A stretch of 45,707 bases of DNA. It comes from Acidobacteriota bacterium. Lineage in GTDB: Bacteria; Acidobacteriota; UBA4820; DSQY01. The translations under genes and the position numbers were made by a program. Positions 33,101-41,414 of this stretch are shown piece after piece. The DNA lies in the NCBI GenBank assembly GCA_040752915.1, contig JBFMHB010000019.1, positions 1 to 45,707 on the forward strand, given 5' to 3'. Under the pieces are notes generated by a model. The model saw only the letters and a list, made by a program, of their open reading frames with translations, did no database searches and was not told where the DNA came from. Within the stretch, counting starts at the first letter, position 1; the number at the start of each line of letters is the position of its first letter.

Positions 33101-35349
33101 GGACGCGGGTTTACGGCGAGGTTTCCGGGAGCATCGACCTCGCCTGGGCCAAGAAGTCCGTGACTCTGGCCTCCACGTACGCCGTGTCCACCTTCCGGCT
33201 CCGCTTCCACTTCCGCTCCGATTCGAGCGTCACCTACCCCGGTTGGTACATCGATGACGTGAGCCTCAGCTACTCGAATGCCCCGCCGATTTCGGTCGGG
33301 TGTATCGCTCCGGAAACCGGTGGCCTGGTTGTGGGCAACGTTTACGACGCCAACACGAACAACCCGTTGAACGGCGCCGCGGTGATCTGCGCGGCTTCCG
33401 GCACGGCGGCCGCTACCGCGGCGACACCGGATGACCCGGCCCTGGACGACGGCTTCTACTGCCTCTACGCGGCGGACAACCCGAGCGACCTGACGGCCAG
33501 CATGACCGGCTACGGCCCCGACACGGCCACGGTGGCCGTCCCCACCTTCGGCGCCGTGTGGCAGGATTTCCACCTTCCCACGGGACGCCTGGAGGCCACT
33601 CCGTCTCCCATCGAAGTGACGGTAAGCCCCTCGGCCCCAACGACCAGCGTGACCCTGACCCTGAGCGAAACGGGCGGAGCCGACGCCACCTTCGATATCC
33701 GCGAGCGGGACGGCCACGTGCTGGCCCCGGCGCGGCGCTTCTCCGTCAAGGGGCAGGAGATGCTGGCCAGGAAGATGGAGAAGAAGTGGGAAGCGGGCAA
33801 GGAAGGCACCAGCATCGGACGCGCCCCGGCCATCCAATTCCAGGGCGAAAAGAAGCCCGGTACGGAGACCATGAGGCCGGTGGCCGCCCTTCTGGGCGAG
33901 CCCGCCTACGGCTGCAACATCTATCCAGGAACCAACCTCGTTCAGTGGCCCGACATCGATATCCCCGGCACCTGGACCGACCTCGGGAGCTACGGCAGCT
34001 ACAGCTTCTTCGGCGGCGATTTCCTGAACGGCGACACGACGACGATGTACGCCGTGGACTACGACACCAACCAGCTCTGCGCCATCGACACGGCCACCCG
34101 CACCGTCACCGTCATCGGCCCTTGCACGCCCCTCGGCGGTGAAAGTTGGACGGGTCTGACTGGCTCCAACGACGGCACCCTCTACGGCTCGTCCACCGAC
34201 ATCACGCGTTCGACGCTCTACACCATTGATCCGTCCACGGGCGCCGCCACGGTAGTGGGGCAGATCACCAACGCTCCGGGCATCATCGACATCGCCATCA
34301 ACGTGGCGGGCGAAATGTACGGCGTGGACATCGTGACCGACTCGCTCATTCACATCGACCCGGCCACGGGCGCCGGCACGGTGGTGGGCGGCCTGGGCGT
34401 GAACGCCAACTACGCGCAGGGAATGGACTTCGAGGACATCTCGGGCATCCTGTACTGGGCGGCCTACACCACCTCGGGCGAACTTCGCACCATCGACACG
34501 GCCACCGGCGCCAGCACCCTCGTGGGCGCCTTCCCCGGCGGGGCCGAGGTGGACTGCCTGGCCTTCACGACCTTCGGCTCCGGCGACGTGCCGTGGCTCT
34601 CGGAGACTCCCACCACGGGGACGGTGGCGGCGAACACGTCGGAGGCCATCACGGTGGACTTCGACGCCACAGGTCTGGCGCCGGGCGACTACCTGGCGAC
34701 GCTGGTGGTGAACAACAACACGCTCTACGGCCGGATCAACGTTCCGGTGACGATGCACGTGGCGTACGACACGCTGGTGGCCACGGCGAGCTCCGACGTG
34801 AGCTTCGGCGAGGCGCCGCTGACGGTGAACTTCACGGGCGCGGCCACGGGCGGAGACGGGGTCTACACCTGGGCGTGGGACTTCGGCGACGGCGGGACCT
34901 CGACGGACCAGAACCCGACGCACGTGTACACGACGGCCGGCTTCTTCATGGCCGTGCTGACGGTGACGGACGGGCAGGGCTCAACGGCGACGGACACGGT
35001 GCTGATCCAGGTCACGATCCCCTTCGACATGAACTTCTACGACTACACGAACCGGGCCCAGCTGTGCGTGTGGAAGCAGACGGGCGCGTACCGGTGGATC
35101 GTCCTGTCCGGACCCTACGCGGGGATGACCTTCGAGGGGACGGGGGTGGTAGCCAACGGCGGCACGGCGTTCTGGACGAATCCGGCGGACCCGACCTACA
35201 TCTACGCGACGTACGACAGCCGCCGCCACCGCGCGCGGGCGTACCTGACGAACACGACGATGGGCGTGTACTCGGCCATCGTGGACACCAACACCCTCGA
35301 CAACCCGCCCTGCGGCGGAGGGGAGCCCGACGGGCCCTCCCAGAACTGA
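30106..35349 (+). CDS. Giant secreted multidomain protein with PKD and shared C-terminal module (1747 aa)
   Basis: The ATG at 30106 has an AAGGGAGGGA site and opens into a signal peptide (cleaved near residue 22); the frame upstream is open but not used. Domains in order: a beta-rich N-terminal head (about 100-545; PPDTEGDIGPDHYVQWVN); two carboxypeptidase-regulatory-like domains (about 551-635, 637-720); two tandem MAM/immune-inhibitor-A-like jelly rolls (about 736-895, 901-1057); a third regulatory-like domain (1072-1158); a beta-propeller-like region (about 1266-1491); a short beta domain; PKD (about 1556-1636, WDFGDGG); and the C-terminal module (1639-1736). No catalytic motif is recognised. 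It is presumably surface-exposed or released and may act in adhesion or polymer binding. Confidence 0.88.
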   Translation: MRRTAWVVVCLALVLTAVGAMAQAPLAGAGETQVFYPHGVAVSPPLRDLPPATEMAAPGGNREIPNPALQKGTMTAAPSSEEGDPAVQSSHGMYAMPGTVAEFAGIGNLAGVAPPDTEGDIGPDHYVQWVNLHLAAWQINRSTVPYTATQVLGPIAGNTIWSSLGGPCATNNDGDPIVLWDRFRNRWVISQFALPDPYYVAIAVSQTADPTGAWYLYCYEYDATNMNDYPKFGIWPDGYYMTVNQFANMSSWAGAGVCVFEADQMITGSPTARMLKVNLGAVDLNFGGQLPAHFEGMTNPPAGSPCYIMQVDDSSWIPPNDALRIWKATTNWSTGTLTLGVAGQPDLILPTNNWDILCSGTRNCIPQPGTTQAVDAIADRLMYRLQYRNFGSYESMVVNHTVNAGSSRAGVRWYEVRKDSTQPDWYIYQQGTFAPADTYHRWMGSAAQDHMGNLAVGYSVSDASTMYPSIYYAGRLAGDPLGELSQGEALMYLGAASQTGVNRWGDYSSMSIDPYDDCTFWYTTEYSTGGWDWETRIGAFKFGSCSVGPTGTLAGTVTDAATALPLSGATVTATNGTITVNTTTAADGTYSMTLPVSPPNYDVGAARYGYVPDAVTGLVITDGMTTTQNFALAPAPSHVVSGIVTDSNTGWPLYAEITINAPGFPTTTLFTDPLTGGYSITLVDGMAYTFAVSAWVSGYDPGGAVVGPFSTDVTQDFPLTPNLTDCNAPGYHPDYVWMEDFEADNGGFAVSGTTSWAWGAPTSGPGEAHSGANVWATNLSGNYNNSEDGYITSPVIDLSAYAGQVPIVEWWQYLNSESGYDYGSVEVTNNGTTWTRVYGEVSGAVDTAWTKHTVVLDATYATAAFQIRFRFRSDSSVVYPGYYVDDVGVAVAAIPPATVLYSQDFEANNGGYAVSGTTSFAWGTPTSGPGAAHSGVNVWATNLSGNYGNGENGYLTSPVIDLSAGAGNSITLDWWQYLRSESGYDYASVEVSNDSGTNWTRVYGEVSGSIDLAWAKKSVTLASTYAVSTFRLRFHFRSDSSVTYPGWYIDDVSLSYSNAPPISVGCIAPETGGLVVGNVYDANTNNPLNGAAVICAASGTAAATAATPDDPALDDGFYCLYAADNPSDLTASMTGYGPDTATVAVPTFGAVWQDFHLPTGRLEATPSPIEVTVSPSAPTTSVTLTLSETGGADATFDIRERDGHVLAPARRFSVKGQEMLARKMEKKWEAGKEGTSIGRAPAIQFQGEKKPGTETMRPVAALLGEPAYGCNIYPGTNLVQWPDIDIPGTWTDLGSYGSYSFFGGDFLNGDTTTMYAVDYDTNQLCAIDTATRTVTVIGPCTPLGGESWTGLTGSNDGTLYGSSTDITRSTLYTIDPSTGAATVVGQITNAPGIIDIAINVAGEMYGVDIVTDSLIHIDPATGAGTVVGGLGVNANYAQGMDFEDISGILYWAAYTTSGELRTIDTATGASTLVGAFPGGAEVDCLAFTTFGSGDVPWLSETPTTGTVAANTSEAITVDFDATGLAPGDYLATLVVNNNTLYGRINVPVTMHVAYDTLVATASSDVSFGEAPLTVNFTGAATGGDGVYTWAWDFGDGGTSTDQNPTHVYTTAGFFMAVLTVTDGQGSTATDTVLIQVTIPFDMNFYDYTNRAQLCVWKQTGAYRWIVLSGPYAGMTFEGTGVVANGGTAFWTNPADPTYIYATYDSRRHRARAYLTNTTMGVYSAIVDTNTLDNPPCGGGEPDGPSQN
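32311..33276 (+). repeat. Tandem duplication of a jelly-roll domain within the first giant gene
   Basis: Two adjacent copies of about 155 residues (32311-32790 and 32806-33276) share long stretches at protein and DNA level, for example DFEAxNGGxAVSGTTS, NVWATNLSGNY, WWQYL.SESGYDY and FRSDSSV.YPG.Y.DDV. The similarity points to a fairly recent internal duplication. Confidence 0.85.
35020..35313 (+). other. Shared C-terminal module, copy 1
   Basis: This 98-residue segment is at the end of the first giant protein. Conserved features are RAQLCV, VANGGTAFW, DPTYIYATYDSRR, RARAYLTN, VYSAIVD and a final NPPC. A short tail of 11 residues follows. It is homologous to segments in the next three genes. 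Confidence 0.9.
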
Positions 35350-35360
35350 CATTCGCTTCC

Positions 35361-35403
35361 TGAGGCACCTCGGGGCGCGGGGCTTCGGCTCCGCGCCCTT
35401 TTT
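35361..35403 (+). terminator. Rho-independent terminator with UUCG tetraloop, copy 1
   Basis: GGGCGCGG (35373-35380) pairs with CCGCGCCC (35391-35398); the inner GGC/GCT pairs close a cUUCGg loop, and five T follow. It ends the first giant gene. The surrounding 41 bases recur with one mismatch at 41091-41132. Confidence 0.92.
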
Positions 35404-35416
35404 CTTGTCCCACCCC

Positions 35417-35446
35417 TTGACGAAGCTCTCCCCTTGGGCATAAGGT
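35417..35446 (+). promoter_or_regulatory. Promoter of the second giant secreted protein
   Basis: TTGACG (35417-35422), 18 bases and TAAGGT (35441-35446) lie directly after the terminator. The leader to the ATG at 35624 is about 170 bases and contains no clear known riboswitch. Confidence 0.4.
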
Positions 35447-35623
35447 CGTGGTACCGCATCATTGCGCGATCAACGGGGAGGGGAATCGGCCGTCGGGGCG
35501 GCTTTGGAGATTCTCACGGGGAATTCGCGTCAAGAACCCGTGGCGTGGCAGAAGGCTCCTGTGGGGCCAGGCGGGGATAGTGTGCGTCGCAGCAGATCTG
35601 CGGGAAAGAGGGAGGGACGAACC

Positions 35624-38600
35624 ATGAGAGGGAAAGACGGGTGGATGGCGTGGCAAAGGGCGGTCCTGATCCTGATCGTCCTCATGCTGGCTATGCCCTG
35701 CGCGGCCCAGGTGGCCAAGCGCCGGGCGTCCAGCCTGGACGATCTCGCCTTCGTCAAGCCGGAACTCAGGGTCCAGCCGGCCGTGGCGGACCTCGACAGC
35801 CTTCGAGCCTTGGGTGCCGTCGAGGCCAAGGCCGTGGCCGAGGCCTACGACGCGTTTCTGAGCCGCGAGGGAGGCTCCTGGGTTCTCCTCGTGGATCGGA
35901 GCACGGGCCGGCCCCTGCTTTTGGAGGGCCAGGGCATCCCCTGGATCCCCGGCGCGAACTCGCTCACCTACGGGGATCTGGGCCTTCGGGGCCCTGACGT
36001 GTCGCTGGATTGGATGGAGGCCAGGGCGCTTTCGTTCTTGAACACCCATCCGGGCCTCTTTGGCGTGGAAGCGACCGACCTCGTGATCAACAAGGGAGCC
36101 TCGGGCCCCATCGGCGACTACCTCTACTTCCTCGATTTCGATTGGACCTACCACGGACTGCCCGTCGAGGGCGCCCACGTGATCTTCCGGGTGAATCACG
36201 GGAATCTCGTGCAGATAGGCGCCGAGGGCATCTCGGAGGCCATTCGTTCGCTGGATCCCCAGCCCTACCTTTCGGCACAGACGGCGACCGAGATCGCGGG
36301 AGGGTTCGTGGGCGGATTCCAGGAGGGAGATGAATTCCTGGGCCGGCCGGACCTGAAGGTCCTGCCCGTGGCGCTTCCGCCCGGGGACGAGACGGCGGCC
36401 TTCGACCGCCTCGCCTACCGGTTGGCATGGACCGTAGCGTTCCACCGGGAGGGCGTCATCGGCAACTGGCAGGTCCTGATAGACGCTCATACGGGGGAAG
36501 TCCTCTCCTTCCGCGACACCAACGACTACGGCAAGGTCCACGGCGGCGTCTATCCCAACGACCGGCCCGCCGCCGAAGTGGATCGCCCATTCCCCTTCGC
36601 GGATTTGGGCGGGGGACTCTTTTCCGATGCCGGGGGCCTTTTCACGGGGAACAACGCCACCTCCACCCTGAGCGGCCAGTACGTCCGGATTCAGGACGTC
36701 ACCTGCGGCGCCGGGGGCGGGGCGGGCGTGATCAGCCTGACCACCACGACCGGCGACCTCGATTTCGGTTCGAGCGCCGGAAGAGACTGCGTGACGCCGG
36801 GGATCGGCGGTTCGGGCAACACCCACGCCGCCCGCACCCAGTTCTACCAGGTCAACCTCATCAAGATGAAGGCCCGCTCGTATCTCCCCGCCAACGCCTG
36901 GCTCGGCGCCCAGCTCACCGACCGGGTCAACATCAACGACGTCTGCAACGCCTACTGGTCGAGCGCATCCGGCACGGTCAACTTCTTCAAGTACGGTGTG
37001 TACGGCTCCTGGACCTGCGAGAACACGGGCGAACTTCCCGGTGTGTCCCTCCACGAATGGGGACACGGCATGGACTACAACGACGGGAACGGCGCCTCGC
37101 CGGAAAAGGGAACGGGGGAGACGTACGGCGATTTCACGGCCGTCCTGCAAACCCACAATTCCTGCGCGGGCAACGGCTTCTTCATTGGCGCCAACTGCTC
37201 GGGCTACGGAGACCCTTGCCTCTCCTGCTCGGGCATCCGGGACATCGATTACGCCGCCCACCAGAGCAACACGCCCGCCGTCCCGACCATGTTGAGCGGC
37301 TCCTCGGGCTTCCACTGCAACACTTCGGGCTCCTATTACGGCCCCTGCGGCTACGAGGGCCACTGCGAGTCGTACATTTCTTCCGAAGCCCTCTGGGATT
37401 TGGCCGTCCGGGACCTGGTGACCTGGGGGATGGACCTGAACACCTCCTGGCTCCACGTGGACAAACTCTGGTACAGGAGCCGGGGCACATCGGGTTCCGC
37501 GTACACGTGCCCCTCTCTGGCCACGACCCACGGGTGCGGCGCGACCAACTACTTCAGCACCTTCCGGGTCATCGACGACGACGACGGGAACCTGGCCAAC
37601 GGGACACCCCACGCCACGGCCATTTTCGCCGCCTTCAACCGCCACGCCATCGCCTGCACGAGCGTCGTGAACACCGACTCCTCCGCGTGTCCTTCCATCG
37701 GCACGCCGGTCCTTGTGGGAACGGCGGGCAGCAATTCCAACGACCTGTCCTGGGGAGCGGTGACGAACGCGGCCACCTACGACGTGTACCGGAACGAGTC
37801 GGGGTGCGACGCCGGATTCACCCGTATCGCGACGGTCACGGCGCCCACCGTGACGTACACCGACAGCTCCGCCATCGACGGCCTGACCTACTACTACCGC
37901 ATCCAGGCCGTGGGCTCCAACGTGTCGTGCTTCAGCGCCCTTTCGAATTGCATGACGCTCACCCCCTCCACGCCCAGCGGGATCCTTCAGGGGACCGTGA
38001 CGGAGCAGGGAACGGGGCTTCCGCTGATGGGGGCCCTGGTGCACGCCGAATCGGGAGGGCTCATCTACGAGGCCACCACGGACCTCTCCGGGAATTACCA
38101 GATCAGCCCCATCGCCGTGGGCACCTACGACGTGACGGCGAGCCTCTTCGGCTACCTGCCGCAGACGGTGAACGGCGTGGCCATCGCCGAGGGCGCCACC
38201 ACGACCCAGAACTTCGCGCTTGCGCCCGCGCCCAGCTCTGTTCTCTCGGGTCACGTTTACGACGGCGACACCGGATGGCCGCTCTATGCCTCCGTCCAGA
38301 TCACCGGGCCGGGCTACCCGGGCACCACGATCTGGACCGACCCGGTGACCGGGTTCTACTCCATCACCCTCGTGGACGGGATCGCCTACACCCTGACGGT
38401 CACATCCTTTGTCACGGGCTACGACCCATTTTCTGATACGATGCTTCCCCTGAGCGGCGGCATGACATGGGACTTCGGTCTGGCGGCCACCGTCACGCCC
38501 TGCACCGCCCCCGGCTACGTGGGAACGGGCCTCTTCCAGAACTTCGACACGACGACCCCCCCGGCCCTTCCCGCCGGATGGGCCATGGTGCGTACGGGCG

Positions 38601-41080
38601 GCACGAACACGGCCACCGCCTGGGCCACACGGGCCGGAACTCGGTATCCGTCGGGCCAACCCTCCCACAGCGCCCCGAACCTGGTCTTCTTCAATTCCTT
38701 CTCGGTCACGACCGGAAACAACGCCCGCCTCTATTACACGGTTCCCCTGGACCTCACCGTGATCGGCGACCAGCTCTCCTTCTGGATGTACCACGATACC
38801 GGATACGCGACCTACAACGACAGGATTCAGGTCCAGGTCTCCACCGACGGCGGGACGATCTGGCAAGACGTGGGCGCGCCCATCTCCCGGTACCTGGCGG
38901 GCAGCAACTACTGGTCCCAGCACACCGTGACCCTCACGGGCTTCACTGGGAGCCCGACCAGCGTCCTCGTGGGAATCCACGGAATCAGCGCGTACGGGAA
39001 CGACATCCACCTGGACGACATCCAGGTCGGTACGCCCAGTTGCAGTGCTCCCTCTTCGGGCGGCCTCATCGTGGGCAACGTTTTGGACCAGAACACGGGC
39101 CTGGGCATCACGGGGTCCACGGCGACCAACACGACCACGGGGGCCTCCATGACCACCGTGGGAACGGGGGGAGATCCCGCCGTGGAGGAGGGCTTCTTCT
39201 GGTTCTACGGCCCTGAAGGGACGAACGACTTGACGGCCACCCGAACGGGCTACTCCTCCGGTTCAACGTCCGCTTCAGTGCCTCACCTCTCTACGGTCCG
39301 GGCGGACATCCTCCTCGGGGCCGGCCAGATTACTCCAACCCCCGCGGCCGTCGATGTGACGCTCCCCGTGGACTCCACCGACACCTTGGTCCTGCGGCTG
39401 GACAATACCGGGACCTCGGACGCGAATTACATGATCAACGAGACCGGGTCGAGGACGCTCCTCCTGCCCTACGCCTGGACCGTTCTCCCCAATGCCCCTA
39501 CGGGCGTTTCGCGCGCCGCGGGCGCCGCACTGGGCGGATACTTCTACATGATCGGCGGGGAATCCACCGGCGGCGGGCGCCTGGGCCTCGTCCAGCGATT
39601 CGACCTTTCGGCGAACGCCTGGGACACGGCTCTTCCCGCCATGCCCACGGGCGTCTCCAACATCACGGCGGCGGCACTGGGGAACGACATTTGCGTGGTG
39701 GGAGGAAGCGGGGCGTCGGCCAGCACCAACGCCCTCCAGGTCTTCCACACGGCCTCAGGGACCTGGGAGACGGTGACCTCGGACCCGTATCCCCAGACCG
39801 CCTACGGCGTCGTCGTGGCGGTCCACGGGAACAAGCTCTACGCCTTCGGCGGCTACACGACCACGTACATCAACAATGCCTACGTCTACGATCCGGCCGC
39901 CGCCGCCGGCTCCCGCTGGACCGCCCTCGCCGCCGCGCCGGTGAGCGGAGCGTGGGGCGGGGCCATGGCCATCGGGGACCGCATCTTCTGGGCCGGCATG
40001 CGAAACTCCACGGCGGACCTGGCCACCGTCGTCGCCTACGACGTCCCGTCCAACACGTGGGTCTCCTATCCGAATCTTCCCGCGGCCCGAGGAGGCGCCG
40101 GCGTCTGGACCAACGGGGCGAACCTCGTGGTGGGCGGCGGCGGTTGGTCCTCCTACAGCACGGCCGTCTACGAATACGACACGAATCAGGGGACGGGGGG
40201 GACCTGGTCCACCACCAACAGCCTCAACGCAGGGCGCCGGGCCTTCGCCTTTGCCACCGACCTCCTTGGTCAACTCTACGCGGCCGGCGGTTGGAACGGC
40301 TCCTACATGACGGCGGCCGAGATGACCCAGGCCTTCGCCGACTGTCCCTGGCTCACCGAATCCCCATTGACCGGGACGATTTCTCCGGGCCTTGGCCACG
40401 ACATCGACCTGCACTTCGACACGACCGGCCTCGTCGCCGGCACCACCTACCAGACGGACCTTCTCATCACCAACGATACCCCCTACGGGAACCTCACCGT
40501 ACCCGTCACCCTCCACGTGACCTATCCGCCCCTGGTGGCGGCGGCCTCGGCGGCGCCCACGAGCGGCACGGCGCCGCTGGCGGTGGCCTTCGCGGGAAGC
40601 GCCACGGGCGGCGACGGATCCTACACCTGGGAGTGGGACTTCGGGGACGGCTCGGCCCACGCCCTGACGCAGAACGCAAACCACACCTACATCGCCCCCG
40701 GCGTCTTTACAGCGACGCTCACCGTCACCGACGGCCAGGGATGGGTGGATACGGACACCGTGGACATCACCGTCACGGTGCCCTTCGACAGCAGTTTCTA
40801 CGACGACGCGGGCCGGGCCCAGGTGTGCGTGTGGCGGCAGGCCGGCATCTACCAGTGGACGATTCTCACGGGACCCAGCGCCGGAACCACGTACACCGGC
40901 ATCTGCGTCGTGGCCAACGGCGGCACGGCCTTCTGGAGCGCCGTGGGCGATCCGGTGAGCTTCTACGTCACTTACGATTCCAGGAGGAGAAGGGCCAGAG
41001 GCTACCTGACCGACACGGCCTCGGGGGTCTATTCGGCCATCGTGGATTCGAACACGACCAACAATCCTCCCTGCCCGTAA
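35624..41080 (+). CDS. Giant secreted metalloprotease with Kelch, PKD and shared C-terminal module (1818 aa)
   Basis: The ATG at 35624 has a GGGAGGGA site and a signal peptide to about residue 29. An FTP/PepSY-like propeptide (about 60-300) is followed by a gluzincin catalytic domain with H477-E-W-G-H481 and E499 in GETYGDF (HExxH-x17-E, then D four residues later, as in thermolysin-type enzymes). Next are a fibronectin-III-like domain (about 689-781), two carboxypeptidase-regulatory-like domains (786-956), a jelly-roll/choice-of-anchor-like domain (959-1139), a third regulatory-like domain (1146-1234), Kelch repeats (about 1279-1574), a short beta domain, PKD (1636-1718) and the C-terminal module (1720-1817). 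It should be a zinc endopeptidase acting outside the cell, activated by propeptide removal; the clan assignment (M4/M36-like) is inference. Confidence 0.9.
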   Translation: MRGKDGWMAWQRAVLILIVLMLAMPCAAQVAKRRASSLDDLAFVKPELRVQPAVADLDSLRALGAVEAKAVAEAYDAFLSREGGSWVLLVDRSTGRPLLLEGQGIPWIPGANSLTYGDLGLRGPDVSLDWMEARALSFLNTHPGLFGVEATDLVINKGASGPIGDYLYFLDFDWTYHGLPVEGAHVIFRVNHGNLVQIGAEGISEAIRSLDPQPYLSAQTATEIAGGFVGGFQEGDEFLGRPDLKVLPVALPPGDETAAFDRLAYRLAWTVAFHREGVIGNWQVLIDAHTGEVLSFRDTNDYGKVHGGVYPNDRPAAEVDRPFPFADLGGGLFSDAGGLFTGNNATSTLSGQYVRIQDVTCGAGGGAGVISLTTTTGDLDFGSSAGRDCVTPGIGGSGNTHAARTQFYQVNLIKMKARSYLPANAWLGAQLTDRVNINDVCNAYWSSASGTVNFFKYGVYGSWTCENTGELPGVSLHEWGHGMDYNDGNGASPEKGTGETYGDFTAVLQTHNSCAGNGFFIGANCSGYGDPCLSCSGIRDIDYAAHQSNTPAVPTMLSGSSGFHCNTSGSYYGPCGYEGHCESYISSEALWDLAVRDLVTWGMDLNTSWLHVDKLWYRSRGTSGSAYTCPSLATTHGCGATNYFSTFRVIDDDDGNLANGTPHATAIFAAFNRHAIACTSVVNTDSSACPSIGTPVLVGTAGSNSNDLSWGAVTNAATYDVYRNESGCDAGFTRIATVTAPTVTYTDSSAIDGLTYYYRIQAVGSNVSCFSALSNCMTLTPSTPSGILQGTVTEQGTGLPLMGALVHAESGGLIYEATTDLSGNYQISPIAVGTYDVTASLFGYLPQTVNGVAIAEGATTTQNFALAPAPSSVLSGHVYDGDTGWPLYASVQITGPGYPGTTIWTDPVTGFYSITLVDGIAYTLTVTSFVTGYDPFSDTMLPLSGGMTWDFGLAATVTPCTAPGYVGTGLFQNFDTTTPPALPAGWAMVRTGGTNTATAWATRAGTRYPSGQPSHSAPNLVFFNSFSVTTGNNARLYYTVPLDLTVIGDQLSFWMYHDTGYATYNDRIQVQVSTDGGTIWQDVGAPISRYLAGSNYWSQHTVTLTGFTGSPTSVLVGIHGISAYGNDIHLDDIQVGTPSCSAPSSGGLIVGNVLDQNTGLGITGSTATNTTTGASMTTVGTGGDPAVEEGFFWFYGPEGTNDLTATRTGYSSGSTSASVPHLSTVRADILLGAGQITPTPAAVDVTLPVDSTDTLVLRLDNTGTSDANYMINETGSRTLLLPYAWTVLPNAPTGVSRAAGAALGGYFYMIGGESTGGGRLGLVQRFDLSANAWDTALPAMPTGVSNITAAALGNDICVVGGSGASASTNALQVFHTASGTWETVTSDPYPQTAYGVVVAVHGNKLYAFGGYTTTYINNAYVYDPAAAAGSRWTALAAAPVSGAWGGAMAIGDRIFWAGMRNSTADLATVVAYDVPSNTWVSYPNLPAARGGAGVWTNGANLVVGGGGWSSYSTAVYEYDTNQGTGGTWSTTNSLNAGRRAFAFATDLLGQLYAAGGWNGSYMTAAEMTQAFADCPWLTESPLTGTISPGLGHDIDLHFDTTGLVAGTTYQTDLLITNDTPYGNLTVPVTLHVTYPPLVAAASAAPTSGTAPLAVAFAGSATGGDGSYTWEWDFGDGSAHALTQNANHTYIAPGVFTATLTVTDGQGWVDTDTVDITVTVPFDSSFYDDAGRAQVCVWRQAGIYQWTILTGPSAGTTYTGICVVANGGTAFWSAVGDPVSFYVTYDSRRRRARGYLTDTASGVYSAIVDSNTTNNPPCP
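40781..41074 (+). other. Shared C-terminal module, copy 2
   Basis: This 98-residue segment aligns without gaps to copy 1, with RAQVCV, VVANGGTAFW, TYDSRRRRARGYLTD, VYSAIVDSNT and NPPC. Only one residue follows the last cysteine before the stop. Confidence 0.9.
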
Positions 41081-41090
41081 GGGACCGGAA

Positions 41091-41132
41091 TGAGCCACCT
41101 CGGGGCGCGGGGCTTCGGCTCCGCGCCCTTTT
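41091..41132 (+). terminator. Rho-independent terminator with UUCG tetraloop, copy 2
   Basis: The stem GGGCGCGG (41103-41110) / CCGCGCCC (41121-41128), the cUUCGg loop and four T follow the second giant gene. It is a near-exact repeat of the terminator at 35361-35403. Confidence 0.9.
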
Positions 41133-41164
41133 CTTGTTCCGGGGAAAAGGGGTCCGGGGTTCGA

Positions 41165-41200
41165 ACCGGGTGGAAAAGCCTGGCTCCGGATTCACCCGGT
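41165..41200 (+). other. Inverted repeat in the spacer after the second giant gene
   Basis: ACCGGGTG (41165-41172) and CACCCGGT (41193-41200) are perfect 8-bp arms around a 20-base loop that contains a small AGCC/GGCT stem. It lies between the terminator and the next promoter. Its role is unknown. Confidence 0.4.
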
Positions 41201-41271
41201 GGAGGAGGTCCAGCGTTCTTTCTGAAGGATGGGGCATCCCGCCCAGTGAGAACCTAGTTGCCGATTTCTGA

Positions 41272-41300
41272 TTGATAGGAGTAGAAACCGAAGGTATACC
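41272..41300 (+). promoter_or_regulatory. Promoter of the third secreted-protein gene
   Basis: TTGATA (41272-41277), 17 bases, TATACC (41295-41300). The predicted leader is about 105 bases and holds a strong hairpin. Confidence 0.5.
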
Positions 41301-41330
41301 TGTCACCAGGTTCACGGTGCGAGGGCCGGG

Positions 41331-41370
41331 GTGCTTCGCTCCACGCGGGGGAAACCGGGAGGCGAAGCAC
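41331..41370 (+). other. Leader hairpin of the third secreted-protein gene
   Basis: GTGCTTCGC (41331-41339) and GCGAAGCAC (41362-41370) form a perfect 9-bp stem around a 22-base loop, entirely within the predicted 5' leader. It ends 44 bases before the ATG. It does not match a riboswitch class I know. Confidence 0.5.
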
Positions 41371-41414
41371 GACCAGACCATCAGAACGGGACGGATCATG
41401 AGGAGAAGAGCGCC

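Noticed and set aside
29962-34923. Antisense open frame of 1653 codons across the first giant gene
   Set aside because: It arises from the codon pattern of GC-rich DNA on the opposite strand. The sense frame has a signal peptide, recognisable domains and a ribosome binding site; the antisense product is low-complexity Arg/Gly/Val without domains.
35459-39010. Antisense open frame of 1183 codons across the second giant gene
   Set aside because: Same reason: the opposite strand encodes an evident metalloprotease.
41158-41167. tRNA-like T-arm GGTTCGAACC
   Set aside because: No anticodon arm, acceptor stem or D-arm can be built around it; it is an isolated palindrome.
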